Part shown: positions 11,503-22,922 of the stretch, piece by piece
Position numbering within the stretch: position 1 is the stretch's first letter
Layout: each line of letters begins with the position of its first letter
Position numbers and translations under genes: made by a program
NCBI GenBank assembly: GCA_002682825.1
Contig: NOKP01000012.1
Span: 310,001-374,000 of the forward strand
Length of the DNA stretch: 64,000 nucleotides
Direction: 5' to 3'
Origin: Neonectria sp. B-13
Lineage: Eukaryota; Ascomycota; Sordariomycetes; Hypocreales; Nectriaceae
The notes under the pieces: model-generated
The model's database searches: none
What the model was told of the DNA's origin: nothing
Seen by the model: only the letters and a program-made list of their open reading frames with translations

Positions 11503-12378
11503 ATGGCCGAAGACGGGGAATTCAAAAATGCTGTCAGCATCATCCGTCTGTTTTTCCAACCGTCTTCTCGGGACAAGGTCGATGTGTCCCCAGAATGGTA
11601 CCAAACCATGGACACGATTACCAAGGAGCCCAACTTCCGTTATGTGACGAGAGGCGAAGCAGTGGACGATACATGCGACATCATGTTGATGGTCGGCTGG
11701 TTTGACGGTACCAAACCATCAGCCGCTTTCCTCTCAGCTGTCACTTCTACTGCTAGCCCTGACTCTGCCCCTCCAAGGAACCCTGGCCTGGACAAGATTC
11801 TCGCGCCGCTGCAGCCATTTCTCTCCCAGAGGCCCCGAGCCCTGACTCTGTATCACAATCGCGATGGAGCAAGCCCTCATGTCCTGACGACAACTTATAG
11901 AGGCGTCCTCTGGGAGCCCATGTTGGAAGTTTTGACGATCCGCGGACTTGCGGGCCTAGTTGAGCCGGGAGTGAAGGCTATCGAAACTACCTTGATAGAT
12001 TATCTTCTTTACCGAGAGGGGGCAACACTTTCTGGCGGAAGCGACAGATATCTATTCAACGGCATTACTCTGGCCAGCCTGGACGACAACAACCATGATA
12101 GCTCTGGAGGACATGACGAACTGGCAACCTTCACCTTGATTCTGACATGGAGCAGCCGGGAAGGACGCACTGAGTTCCAGGACCCTACACTCCCAGATCT
12201 CACGCTTAGTCCGGGCATGCGGTCACCATACCCCTTCTGGCAGGAGAAGGTGGCAAAGCCACTGCAAGTGCTGGTTGAGCAGGGTGCCACCGTCTCGTCG
12301 TGGGATTATCATAGAGCAGCTATCGTCAACGATAAAAAAGGCTTGATGATGCTTGGAAAAGGTGCGAGTGCTTGGTAA
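11503..12378 (+). CDS. Hypothetical protein, 291 aa
   Basis: Single exon. I chose the ATG at 11503 (MAEDGEFKNAV) because its context (cgccATGg) is strong; the frame is open further upstream but that part looks like leader. The protein looks internally two-fold: an N-terminal half with IIRLFFQPSS and CDIMLMVGWFDG, and a C-terminal half with TFTLILTWSSREG and FWQEKVAKPLQVLVEQGA. That pattern is reminiscent of duplicated dimeric alpha/beta-barrel (antibiotic monooxygenase-like) folds, but this is a guess from strand and helix pattern. No signal peptide or membrane segment is seen. It converges with the metalloprotease gene, 210 nt apart. Confidence 0.6.
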   Translation: MAEDGEFKNAVSIIRLFFQPSSRDKVDVSPEWYQTMDTITKEPNFRYVTRGEAVDDTCDIMLMVGWFDGTKPSAAFLSAVTSTASPDSAPPRNPGLDKILAPLQPFLSQRPRALTLYHNRDGASPHVLTTTYRGVLWEPMLEVLTIRGLAGLVEPGVKAIETTLIDYLLYREGATLSGGSDRYLFNGITLASLDDNNHDSSGGHDELATFTLILTWSSREGRTEFQDPTLPDLTLSPGMRSPYPFWQEKVAKPLQVLVEQGATVSSWDYHRAAIVNDKKGLMMLGKGASAW

Positions 12379-12588
12379 TTAGACCAAGGCGGAATAAGAA
12401 CGGTTGTCTACATATAAGAGGCAAATGAAGAAGGGATATGATCTCGAAACGGTTTAGCTGTATGGCTTGGGGGAACTGGTGTTTATCCATAGTATTCTCG
12501 TCATTGCACTCCAGCACCACCACTGGTCTCACTCTACCGGTGAAGATGCCCACCTTCGCAGCATTCACACCCAAAACCTGTAAATCCG

Positions 12589-13996
12589 TCATGGCGTGGT
12601 GACAACTTTTGCTTTACCGTTGCCTGCCCAGTCGAAGTTGTCCAAGTATCTGGAAAGGGGAGGAAACACGTTAATAACCATGAAACGAAACGGAGTACGG
12701 GCTAGGAAACTTACGCCATGATCGCAAAGTAAGCAAAACTCTCAGCGTTATTTGTGGCTTTGTGAGGTCCGGAGTTCCTAGCATTCTCTCCTGTATGAGA
12801 CACGGCTAATCTTGTTACCCTAACGTAGCCATCTGGCACCGCTCAACGTCAGTGACTGGGTCTCGTTTACCAGTGGACACAGGAATTTATCTTCCGATAA
12901 AAGCGGACACAGATAATTTGTAACTCACATGTATCACTTCTTTTCAGTTCACCGGCTGGGTTTTCTGTAGTAAGTACGTCGCCGGCGCCAAGCCAGACCA
13001 ACTTACCATCCTTCGAGACAGTTTGCATGTCATGCACTTGATAGATGAGCAAGGTCAGTATATGCAATCAAGCAACACAATTATATCAACGACCATTAAT
13101 AAAGGAGAGTAACATACCTCTTCGATCGCTGGGGAGGCCATGAGCATCAGCACCGTAATAATGTGCAAACTCGTGCACCATGATACGCTGAAGACTGTTT
13201 TGAGCAAATGAATCTAGCTTGTCTCCTTCTTTGAAATCGTTCTTGTTGTCCACCAGAGATTTGGTCTCGGCCACGGGGGCTTCGAAGGAGAGATCACAGA
13301 ACGTGATAAAGTCCCACCTCGTCATGGTAACAGCATACGTGTTGGACTTTTTGCAAGGCCCAACGTGAGTCGGGTCGCCGTTGACTATGTATCGCGTACC
13401 GTATACCCAAGCGCCTATCGCATCGCCCAACAATCGAGGCTTTGTCGTAGCAAGTGAACGTTCTTCTGGATCATTGGGGTCTATAGAATATCTGGAAACC
13501 CATTTCCAGGCACCGGGCCCGCACATAATGAGCGGTTTATAGTACACGCCCGCGTAGCCGTTTTCTGGTACATTGTGGGGACCCTGCATTGCCTCATTCA
13601 TGCGGTTGAAGACATCTGCGAGAACATGGTCAGCGGATTTAATTCCATATTCGAAGGCATAGACAGCTTACAAAGGACGGCGGCCATGTAGTCCTCGTCG
13701 GGACTGTGCCCTGCTTGATCGGGAACAAAGCCAAACATATTGGTCACGGCCCTCGCGACACGATCCCATTCTCTGATGGTGGCACTGTTGGAGCGGGTGA
13801 CCCTCGCAGGTCTTGGTTTCTGAATTGTCTTCAGATCCTCCAGGGCCTTGGTCACCATCAAGGCAGAATCCTGGTAGGCCTTAGTCAGGGCTTTGCCTTG
13901 GCTTCCACGGCAATGAGTGTCTAGCTCCCAAGTGGTGAAGAGGTCAACGGCCTGACTAAGCCCGGCGAAGAGCCCGACGAGCAAAGAAATGCGCAT
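12589..13996 (-). CDS. Secreted HExxH metalloprotease, deuterolysin-related
   Basis: Five exons on the minus strand: 13996-13672, 13615-13118, 13036-12929, 12832-12715 and 12649-12589. Introns are 56, 81, 96 and 65 nt, and all phases fit, giving 369 aa. Residues 1-17 are a signal peptide (MRISLLVGLFAGLSQAV). The zinc motif HEFAH lies at residues 256-260, and a helix NNAESFAYFAIMAYLDNF closes the domain, as in the M35/aspzincin clan. The usual third ligand motif DxxYG appears as SDTYG at residues 308-312, so the aspartate is shifted by one. The enzyme is expected to act outside the cell on proteins. Activity is uncertain because of the altered third ligand. The exon structure is well supported because the last exons only make family sense when joined this way. 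Confidence 0.8.
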
Positions 13997-15033
13997 AATG
14001 AAGGAGAGGAAGAAGATTGCTTGAGGGGATGGTGGCAGGCCAAGCGAATGGATGGAAACATCAACGACCGATGGTGGAATTGACTGTGTGTGGCCTAGGT
14101 CCGGCTTATACGTGACTTGATGGATGGCAGGACGCAGAGTAACAGGTCTCTTTACCTCCCTGCACCTTCTTCATTTTACAACTGAGCGTACATCCGTGCC
14201 TGGCCGGCATGCTTCAATTGAAACGCTGGGGAAAATTGCTAGGGGTTTCGTCGACAAACGCACCAACACCGTAATCTCAACCGCAGTCTTCGTCAAACGA
14301 GAAACAAAGGACGTACACATTTTACAACGTATCAGCGGCTGTGAAAAGTCTGTTGCCCCGCTTGGAAACTTCGTTGTTGGTTCTAATTCTAGAAATCGTT
14401 GGCCCCCAGGAAGGATCAACAATGTAGCAACCATTACTCTGGCTCCGTCGCATCCTTCTGCAGAACACAACCAACAGCGGACCTCGTATTCCCACCGAAA
14501 CGCCAGGGTCATGACCTGACGACATATTTTTAGGTGCTTTAGTGGCCTAACTGTTCTTCGGCAGTTTTGGCGGAAGAGGCTTGGGCGGGAGTACCCGGAG
14601 CGCATGTGACATTTGTTGGTTGTTGGTCCGCTCTAGAAATGCAATTGTCAGTTTTCTGAAACGCTCCTTACGGGTCCGCGTTGAGATGATTCGATCCAAA
14701 TAGTGTTGGTCGTGAATACTGCCGAGATTCGGCGAGCCCTATGCTGTACTTGAAGCAGACCTTAATCTTAGCTGCAGAAACTCTATACTGGCTGTGTTTG
14801 CATAGCCCACCATGAACGCACGACGAGATTGTTGATCGGGCAATTCTATATCGGGTCCATTGTCTACTACTCTCTAGGGACACTTGATATGTCTGTCTCC
14901 CTGGTTGACATCTTATCACCCGCTCTCTTCCCATCCTTGGTTGACCTCGTTGTGCTTCCATTCCTTCATCCACCCATTTGTTCCCCGTTCTTGTTTTCAA
15001 CTGACATTCACTTCTCAAATTCACCATCTCATC
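13997..15033. other. Intergenic region, promoter of the mucin-like gene
   Basis: No supported gene. Open frames of 131 aa (+) and 144 aa (-) near 14.1-14.6 kb overlap each other and show no motif. The last 130 nt before 15034 are rich in C and T, a common feature of strongly transcribed fungal promoters. Confidence 0.4.
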
Positions 15034-18000
15034 ATGCTTTCGCTGCGGAAGTTTGGCTTCCTGGCTGTGTTATACCTGGCAGTCACGCCGGTATATGCCC
15101 ACGGCCCCTGTCGACCGAGATCTTCCTCTACCCTCTCTTTGAACCCGTCAGGGACCTTGCTTCCGACATCGACCCAGACAGAGCCCTACTTGCCCCCAAC
15201 AGAGCCATCTGTCTTTTCATCCTTCGTTTCATCCCTTTCGTCGTCGTCCATATCATCAATTATTACAGACGCAGACGGAAATCCCAAAGGGACTTCCACA
15301 GGCTACGGCAACCCTGAAAACACTCTGTCAAACTCTACAGACCTTACAGAGACGCCAACACATGTAAATTCTGGAGGGACTTCAGCCGTCTATGAAACTC
15401 CAGGGCGCAACTCAACAATTTCTGCAGGCCAGACAGAGACATCAGCACCTACAAACACGGAACTGGAACTCACGGCCCCTTCGAGTTATGCTGAGACTAG
15501 AATTGCTTCCGAAAGCACAATTCCTTCAACAGAATCTGGGGCTTCCGTGCAGATACCACCCACGTCTGGCAATCCAGCGCAGACTTCAATAGTTCCTGGT
15601 CAGACAAACACCTCTGCAGTCTCTGGGAGCGTGGTTTTCTCAACGGTATCTGATGGCCATACGGAGGAACCTGTAGGCTCCGGAACCATGGGTCAACCGT
15701 CGCTTTCCACGACGTTGACGGCTTCTGGTACCCCGGTTAGAACAACATCGGCTTCCTCTAGCAAGAACGAGACAGAAACAGCCTCAGAAAGTTCGGGCCA
15801 GACATCTCCAATTTCAACGGGCCAGACAAGTACCGAGGCTACCTCAGGAACCCCAGGACAAGAGTCAACTATTTCTGAGGGTCAAAGACGGACGTCGTCT
15901 GCCTCGGGCAACCCTGCCGTAACAGCATCGGCTTCTGGCGAGAACGGGACAGGAGCGGCTTCTGAAACCCTAGGACAGACGTCTGCTATATCCACAAGCC
16001 GGACAAGGACTGAGTCTGTCCCAGGAACCCCAGGAAAAGAGTCAACAGTTTCTGAGGGTAAGACACAGACCTCGATTGGTTCGGGAAACCCTGTCGAAAC
16101 GGAATCGGCTTCATCTGGCGAGAACAAGACCGGAACGGCTTCTGAAAACCCTGAGCAGACTTCTGCTATACCCACAGGCCAGATGAGCACTAGCAATGCT
16201 CCCGGAAACCCAACTGGGACATCGCTAGGCTCTGAAATCCCTGGACAAAAGTCGACAGTGTCTGAAGGTCAGGCACAGACCTCGATTGCTTCGGGAAACC
16301 CTGTCGGAACAGCATCGGTTTCCTCTGGCGAGAACGAGACGGGAACGGCTTCTGAAAACCCAGAGCAGACTTCTGTTATGTCCACAGGCCAGATAAGCAC
16401 TGGGACTGTCCCAGGAACTCCAGGGCAAGAGTCAACAGTCTCTGAAGGTCAGGAACGGACGTCGACTGCCTCCGGGGACCATGTGGGTACATCAGCCCCA
16501 TCATCACTTGACCAAACGGACACACCTACCTTCTCCACAGAGAGTACAGACACGTTACCGGGTTCCGTAGGACAGACGGAGATTGGAGGCGGTACAAGCG
16601 AGACTGGTACAGGTCAGACTGAGACTGGTACCTCTACAGACCGGACTGGAAGGGCAACAGCCACTCCCGGCAAGTCTGAGACTGGCACTTCGACAGACAC
16701 CACAGGTCAGACCGGGATTGTCAACCCCACAGACCATACCGGAACGGGAACAGACCAGACTAGCATGGTGCAGACCGGAACGGATACCGCAGGCCAGACC
16801 AAGACTGGAAACACAATTGATGCTACAGACTCTACAGGCCAAACTGAGACTGGCACAGGAACAGATGGTACAGCTCACAGTGAAACCGGCTCTTCTTCAG
16901 ACCAGCCTCCAGGCCAAACCGACACTGGAACCTCTGCAGACCAAACTGGGACAGCAACAGATTCTTCATCCCCGGTCGACCCAACGGGCTCGTCGAAAAC
17001 AGCTGGAACACCAGTACAGGAATCATCAACCTCAACCGGCCAGACGGAGGGAAGCACAGCCACGAGCTTAGCAGGCACATCAGTGTCCTCTGGAGGCTCA
17101 CAAGACACGACAACGGCTTCCGAAGGCCAGACTGCACCTGCCCCTGCAACTACCACAGTGCAAACAACTACAGACTCGCCGGAGACGGTGGTGACTGGCA
17201 CTGATGGTGGAGTCGTCACCTACGTCCCATCTCAGGATCCCGAGTACGCTACGAACACAAGGACCGCGACAGCTACGGATGATGATGGTAATGTTTTCAT
17301 TCTCTTCCCTGGAGGATGGAGATGGATTCCCATTGGGATCCCGCCTATCAATATACCCCCGCCTCCAACGTCCAATCCCGACCCAGAAGATTCAGACAAC
17401 GACAACGGCGACGACGATGGTGACGACGACGACAATGAAAATTCCTCCACTGGAAACAGTGAGACGACAATTTCAGAGTCTGTTTGCTCCGCTACAGCGC
17501 CACCCGTGTGCACGAAGACGATTTCGTATATTTCCCAAGGAACGGGATATTCAAGGTATGCAATTCCTAATTAGCTCCGTCCCATTTTCAAAGAAAGGAG
17601 CGACTAACAAGACCAAAATGCAGCACCGAGTTGGGGACGTGTTCTCCCGTGACTGGCTGTGCTTCGGGGGACCGAAGTACAACCACGACCACGATAGTCT
17701 CAGAGGTTCCTATTGTATGGGGTGACTACCAGCCAGAAGATTTCGGCATTGGAGACCTGGAGCAGGAGATCGACGAACAAACAGAGAGCTATTACGAAGA
17801 CTTGTTTTCTGACGAGGGCATCTCAATTCTGGATGATGAACTTCTCACGCCTGACGCTGAGTGTAGAGGCGATATGAAGGGCATCGAAGACACCTGCTTC
17901 AGGGCTATTTACCCTACCTTCTGTACAGAAGTGGAAAAGGACCAGAGCAAGCAACTGTCCAAGAACTTGACGAATAATGACATCGACAGCGACGATAAGA

Positions 18001-18820
18001 AACGACGTTCTTGGTCTGGTATGCAGAGGAGAAGGGTGGCGCCAAGGGATGATTCTTGCGATGGCTGGGTCTTTGAGTTCGACTGGAGTGGTGGTGAAGG
18101 CGACTGCGATGAGGACTGCGGTCACTCTATGGATAAGCTCGAAGTCAGTTGCATCCTTGGCCATTCCTACAGTGAGGGTAACTTCGATGTTGGATGCGGC
18201 ACCTACAAGTTCAAGGCCAGCTTCGACGAGAATGCGGCCAAACCTACCACCACTTCGACCAGCGATGCCCCAGAATCGACGACCGGCGATGCCCCAGAAT
18301 CGACGACCAGCGAGGCTCCAGACTCGACGACCAGCGAGGCCCCAGAAGAGACAACCGAGGCCGCAAAGACACCCTTAAGGCTGAAGCCAGCCGTATGCTG
18401 GGACGAAGCCGATTTCCCTGGTCATGCTGATATTAGCGCCTCTGCACAAGATAATAACGCCGGTACTTTCTGCCAGATTGTGCCCATTGATGACCTTGTT
18501 GAGGACATGGGGTCTGGGGATAGTCCTGTCTCACAGTACAGGCTCGACAACCACCAGGTCACGTACTGGTACAGTATTTCCTGGGTTGACGGATGCGAGA
18601 CTACCGTGGAACGTCAGGACATCGAGCAGCCGATTGGGGACGACGATCTATCCTGTGACGAAGTATTTATCAAAGCTTTCAAAGACTGTAAGTTGGCTCT
18701 CATAGCTGGTCAAACGAGCAGGACTAACATGCAGAAGGTAATAACGGCGGTGTTGGAGGTTATATCGATGCTGGTTGTCTTCGGTATACATTCACTGGCG
18801 GGTTGGGAATCGATGTTTGA
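15034..18820 (+). CDS. Secreted mucin-like repeat protein
   Basis: Three exons, 15034-17555, 17624-18687 and 18738-18820. Introns are 68 nt and 50 nt, both with a gactaaca-type branch site, and phases match, giving 1222 aa. Residues 1-22 are a signal peptide (MLSLRKFGFLAVLYLAVTPVYA). Residues about 25-720 are almost entirely Ser/Thr/Gly/Pro, expected to be heavily O-glycosylated. They contain four imperfect copies of a 58-70 aa unit around TASENPEQTS and GQESTVSEGQ, then shorter TGQTETGTSTD-type repeats. An acidic Asp/Asn stretch follows at about residues 785-810. The C-terminal 400 aa are cysteine-containing and end in GGYIDAGCLRYTF, like the tail beyond the catalytic domain of some fungal GH18 chitinases, but no GH18 domain is present. 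A cell-surface or matrix role is likely; the exact role is unknown. Confidence 0.75.
15769..16490 (+). repeat. Four imperfect tandem repeats of about 175-210 nt
   Basis: Within the mucin-like gene, four copies encode units starting S(K/G)(N/E)..T.TASE and ending GNPV.T.S. Units are 58, 60, 70 and 60 residues long. The third copy has a roughly 10-residue insertion (GTSLGSEIPG region). Such repeats tend to change copy number by recombination. Confidence 0.75.
16570..16960 (+). repeat. Short degenerate GQTETGT repeats
   Basis: A run of short repeats encoding variants of GQTETGT and STDTTGQ follows the long repeats in the same gene. Spacing varies, so this looks older or faster-evolving than the upstream block. 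Confidence 0.6.
18262..18357 (+). repeat. 27-nt tandem repeat in the mucin-like gene
   Basis: Three to four copies of a 27-nt unit encode variants of SEAPESTTG. It forms a linker between two cysteine-containing parts of the C-terminal region. Confidence 0.7.
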
Positions 18821-20365
18821 GTATACTGTTAGAGGATGTAGTTACTTGATGGGGACTATAATAGCTGAAATATATCTGGAAACTGGTTCCTTGAGTCCAT
18901 TCTTGGGAGGACATGATGTCGTGGCCGGGATGGATTTGTTGTGTACATCACTTAGCTTCCTTGTAAATGTTAATAGCAGGCCAGTCCAGTTATTGACAAT
19001 TTTCACCCGCGGCGTTGTTTTTAATGTCACATGGCTATATACCATCCTGGCAATAAGCTCGTCTTAACATAACGGCCCTTAACTTGATTGCTAAGAAAGA
19101 GATAACAGCTTCCTGCCCCTGGATTTTAGCATAAGAAGACAGGAAGATAAGTTGAAGGAATACTCGATTTTGTTTTGTCTCTTATCCCATTTAACGCTTT
19201 GATTCTGAGAACGCTATAGACCTCCGTAAGTTAATTAAAGAGGAGGTTGAGTGAACAGTAAAATAACTGACCACTGTTGACTACTGTGTTGGGGCCAGCG
19301 GACATTGAGGCGATATGGTGCAGGCGGTATTATGTTGTTATTGGCTAGAGACTATTTTTAACAATTGCTCCCCCCAAGCCTAAGATAAAAGGAAGATTAA
19401 GACTGACAGAGTCCATCAGGAAGTTATTAAAATCATCAACTACGTTAAAATGCCCCTTTGATCAAGATGCCCAAGGCTACTAGTTCTTTTAGTTCTGACA
19501 TTGCTAGTGATTTGGCTGGTTTTTAACCTGCCCTCGCGGAAGCCTGAATACGCTTTGTGTCCGTTCCTTGCCGTAATCTGCGTTTGAATTACTGGTTGTT
19601 TTCCCCCATCACCATCTTCAGGTCACCCTCACCAACATACTATTGATTGAATCTCAGAGCTAAGAGAATATAGAGTTAGAATTCTTCCATACTAAATTCT
19701 TAAAGAATTGCAAGATATTTATTCGAGTGTTTGAAAGTGGATAAACTAAGCCGAAGTATTCTCTCATACTTTAAGCTATAATTAACATAATAAAGATAAT
19801 ATATGTTCATGAATTCGAAAAGAGAAGGCAGCTTGTAGGTAGCCGTGTCTTTCCCGCTCCTCGTTGTCTCGCTGGCAGAGCTAAAAGATCATCTACACGG
19901 TCGATCATAATACAGTCAGCCTGCTGCCCTTTTGACCCCTGCAGATGTAAGGGTCGCAAGGCGCTTTCAGCGCCCTATGTACTGTGTCCTGTAAGAATGT
20001 GGTTGTATTCTTCGATAAAGTATACTAATGTATAAATTAGCAAAATCTAGAATTGTAAATAGAATTCTATATAATAGGAATAAAATGGTGGAGGTGTTAT
20101 CTCTTCGAGTGTGCACAGGCTCCGCACTGGTCACAGTATGTGTCTTTGACCAATCATGGTAAATAGTAGATAAAGCCACGCTCAGCTTAGGTGGCTGTTG
20201 AAGTATTGATGACCTTGCCGGGGTGATGTGCGGCTGAGACTTAGAAAGAGCCTCCGCGCACTCAAAGGGGTCGTTCTGCCAGTTCTAACCGCCTTGTCCC
20301 AACCTGGGCCGTGATAAAACCCCGCCCTGTGTTCATATGCTGTTTCCCAAGCACCCATTGCAACA
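18821..20365. other. AT-rich intergenic region, no gene seen
   Basis: The downstream flank of the mucin-like gene and upstream flank of the CorA-like gene. It is strongly AT-rich between about 19.4 and 20.2 kb. An open frame continues past 18820 only if the last intron is ignored; that reading has no family support. Confidence 0.4.
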
Positions 20366-22180
20366 ATGAATGCCTTCAAGGGAATTCTCGCACTCCTCGG
20401 ACTTCCTCGAAGGCGACCCGAAGGTGACCCTAACGTAATAAATCCACGCAGCTCTCTCGGCAAACTGAAGACAAATCATTGCTGTCTCGACGTGCTTGAC
20501 ATTCCCGTATCAAGCAACGGAACGAGCGAGAACACAAAGGCGAACCACGTTCGTGTTAGAACATTCACTGAGCTCGAACCAGCTCTAGAAGCCCTTCCAG
20601 TGCAGGAACAAGGCACTATCCGAATCTACATCGATGAGCTTTATCGCAATGAGGCGTATCAGCTCCATCTGATCGCACTGTGGAAGTTCTCATCTCGGTC
20701 TAGCACTGCCCTAAAGACCCTTATATCGCAATGGAGGGGCGTCGACCCGAAGAAGTCTTTCCGCCTTGATGGATGCCAATTCTTTGACTCCAAGCTCTGG
20801 AATATGGTGCCAAGGCGTCAAGTGGAAACAAACGCCTGGGCTCACACCGTAAGGACAATACTATTCCGAGAAGGACCAGATGAACAGCGATTAGGTATGT
20901 GATTCCCTAGTAGATCAAACCTGGATATGCAGTATTGACACGTCCTAGTCTTCATCTCTTGTAAAGTATTCACTTCTTCGTCAGTATTGAAGAAATACAA
21001 TGACAGTGACCGAAGCTATTTGTTTACTACTACCCGGAAACTGGTATCCGAAGTACTACAGCTGGAAAGATGCTATCAGGGATTGAGAACAAATGACAAC
21101 TGGAAAAAACTACTCATTTTGCACTACCATCACGCCCTCTTGAATCTGTTCACGGACTTTTTGCAGACCTTCACAGCACAATACGTCAAGCAACGCAAGC
21201 GAAAGTTCGACGCTCGCTGGTTTACATTACGGAAGTGGCGCCTGAGTCAAATCACGTCGGATTCTTATGAATACCGCTATTTGACCGACGTGGGCAACAA
21301 ATTGGTCGCCAAAATTCAATTTCTGCTAGATGAGATTAAGCTTACGATGCAGAGTTCCTCCACAAACGATGATCATATCAGAACTGGATTCCTCACACTC
21401 GAATTGGAGCTACGGTGGTGCTGTGAAGACGTAAACCGTCAATTACGCCAATTATCAGATGACCTGGATCATCATCTGAAGTTCCTTGAGCTCGCTCGGA
21501 CTGCGGATCAGACCGGGAGCGTTCAGCAGTTAACTCTCTTGGCCACCATATTTCTGCCAATGTCGCTTGCTTCCGGCATATTGAGCATGCAGTCACGATT
21601 CAAGGATCTGGGTAATCTGCTCTATGACTTTTTCGGCGTTGTGGTCCTTCTTGGAGCTGTTGTCCTGGTAATTCTCACCGTCTTGTTACTCATTCGTATT
21701 CTCAAAGAACAAGAAAGCATACTCCAGACGAATCACATCTACAGGAGAGCCCGGCCCTACCTTGCCAAGATACTTATTGTTGCTTTATCGACGTATGGAG
21801 CACTTGTCTTGTCGTCTTTTATCGTGGGCATGTTCAAGGACGTCACGCTTGGAGCAAAGATTCTTGGGTATGGAACGGCTGTGGTTTCTGGAAGCCCTGT
21901 TGTTGTTATCGTTGCGATACCAGTCTTGTTGATCATCATGGATCTGGTGAGAAAGTTGTACAGGACCCTAGCATCGTGGGTGAGACACATGGGGAAGAGT
22001 AGGTCAAATGATCCTGAAGGCAATCCAGCTAGTCATACTGGGACCTCGATTACCGATGAGTACTCTGGCTCCAACGACACCGAGGTCTACAACACCGAAG
22101 TCTACAACACCGAGGGCTCCGACAACGAGGGCTACGAGACGGACGGCTACAGTTATGGTGACTCAGATGCCGAGAGCTAG
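20366..22180 (+). CDS. CorA-like membrane protein
   Basis: Two exons, 20366-20894 and 20985-22180, joined over a 90-nt intron (gtatgt...cag), give 574 aa. The soluble N-terminal 350 aa are largely helical. The block SVQQLTLLATIFLPMSLASG (about residues 355-375) is the first membrane helix of fungal CorA-like divalent-cation transporter relatives. The usual GMN signature after it is replaced by SMQ. Three more hydrophobic helices follow at about 390-415, 435-460 and 470-497. The tail after residue 520 is acidic with repeats of NTEVY and EGYET type. The altered signature and four helices argue against plain Mg2+ transport; the role is unknown. A related but shorter gene lies 3.4 kb away on the other strand. 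Confidence 0.75.
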
Positions 22181-22922
22181 TAAACAACACTAAGAGCTAG
22201 GATACTAATGGTGATGGCAATGATGATAGCAATAGTCAGACGGAATCCTGGATATGTTGATCTTCAAGGAATGGCCCCTCTATTTAATGAGAGTTTTAAA
22301 ATGATGATATTCGATGCCAGTCAGCTGAGACCGTTCAACGAATATATAGCTGTCGCGTATTTTCCTCAAGAGGGCAAGACTGCTAGTTGTCCTTCACTAA
22401 GAGTTTCTAGGCTGCTCTCAGTGTACTAACTAAAATTACGGACTGGTGAGGGGCCGTGTTTCAAACGTTGAGGGCAAATTCTGGTTTCAGTTTCACTATT
22501 GCACCAAGCTCATATGGACCGGAGTTGAGACAGAGTTACGATTTACAGTAGAGCTTCTAAGTCAAGATAATTTCATGTCTCACCTAGACCTACAGTTGCT
22601 ACACCTCTGGCCGTTTCCCTCATCGTCCTGTAATCTAGTGCAAAATGAACAGGCTGCGCACTACATTCCTATTAACTACAGTTATGTTGCAAGACTTACG
22701 ACTAGGTCCATATGATGTCTGTGCTTCAGCCAAGCCATAATAATTCCTCCATGATACCGTTCCAATAGGCATTCGCCAAGCAATAATCAATTGCTTCTCT
22801 CGCCATTCGTGTGGCTTTTGCTAAATAACACACATGTTCAGGTTCTCGTTTATGGGCTTTCGCAAAGCAATGGTCGACCGTTCGTGCCACCGTGTGTATC
22901 TCCGTGTCTTTTATTGTTCCAA
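22181..22922. other. Intergenic region with one small orphan open frame
   Basis: Mostly without features. On the minus strand an open frame at 22726-22941 (71 aa, alanine- and histidine-rich) starts inside the end of the next gene in another frame. It could be the remnant of an extended C-terminus lost by frameshift. Confidence 0.3.

Noticed and set aside
14124..14605. Overlapping 131-aa (+) and 144-aa (-) open frames
   Set aside because: They overlap each other, have no motif, no supported intron and no promoter pattern.
14884..15033. Upstream start for the mucin-like protein
   Set aside because: The extension has no signal peptide, while the internal ATG at 15034 begins a clean one.
18821..19067. 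Continuation of the mucin-like frame past the last intron
   Set aside because: Splicing to the AG at 18737 gives a family-like ending (GGYIDAGCLRYTF), whereas the unspliced frame turns hydrophobic without precedent.
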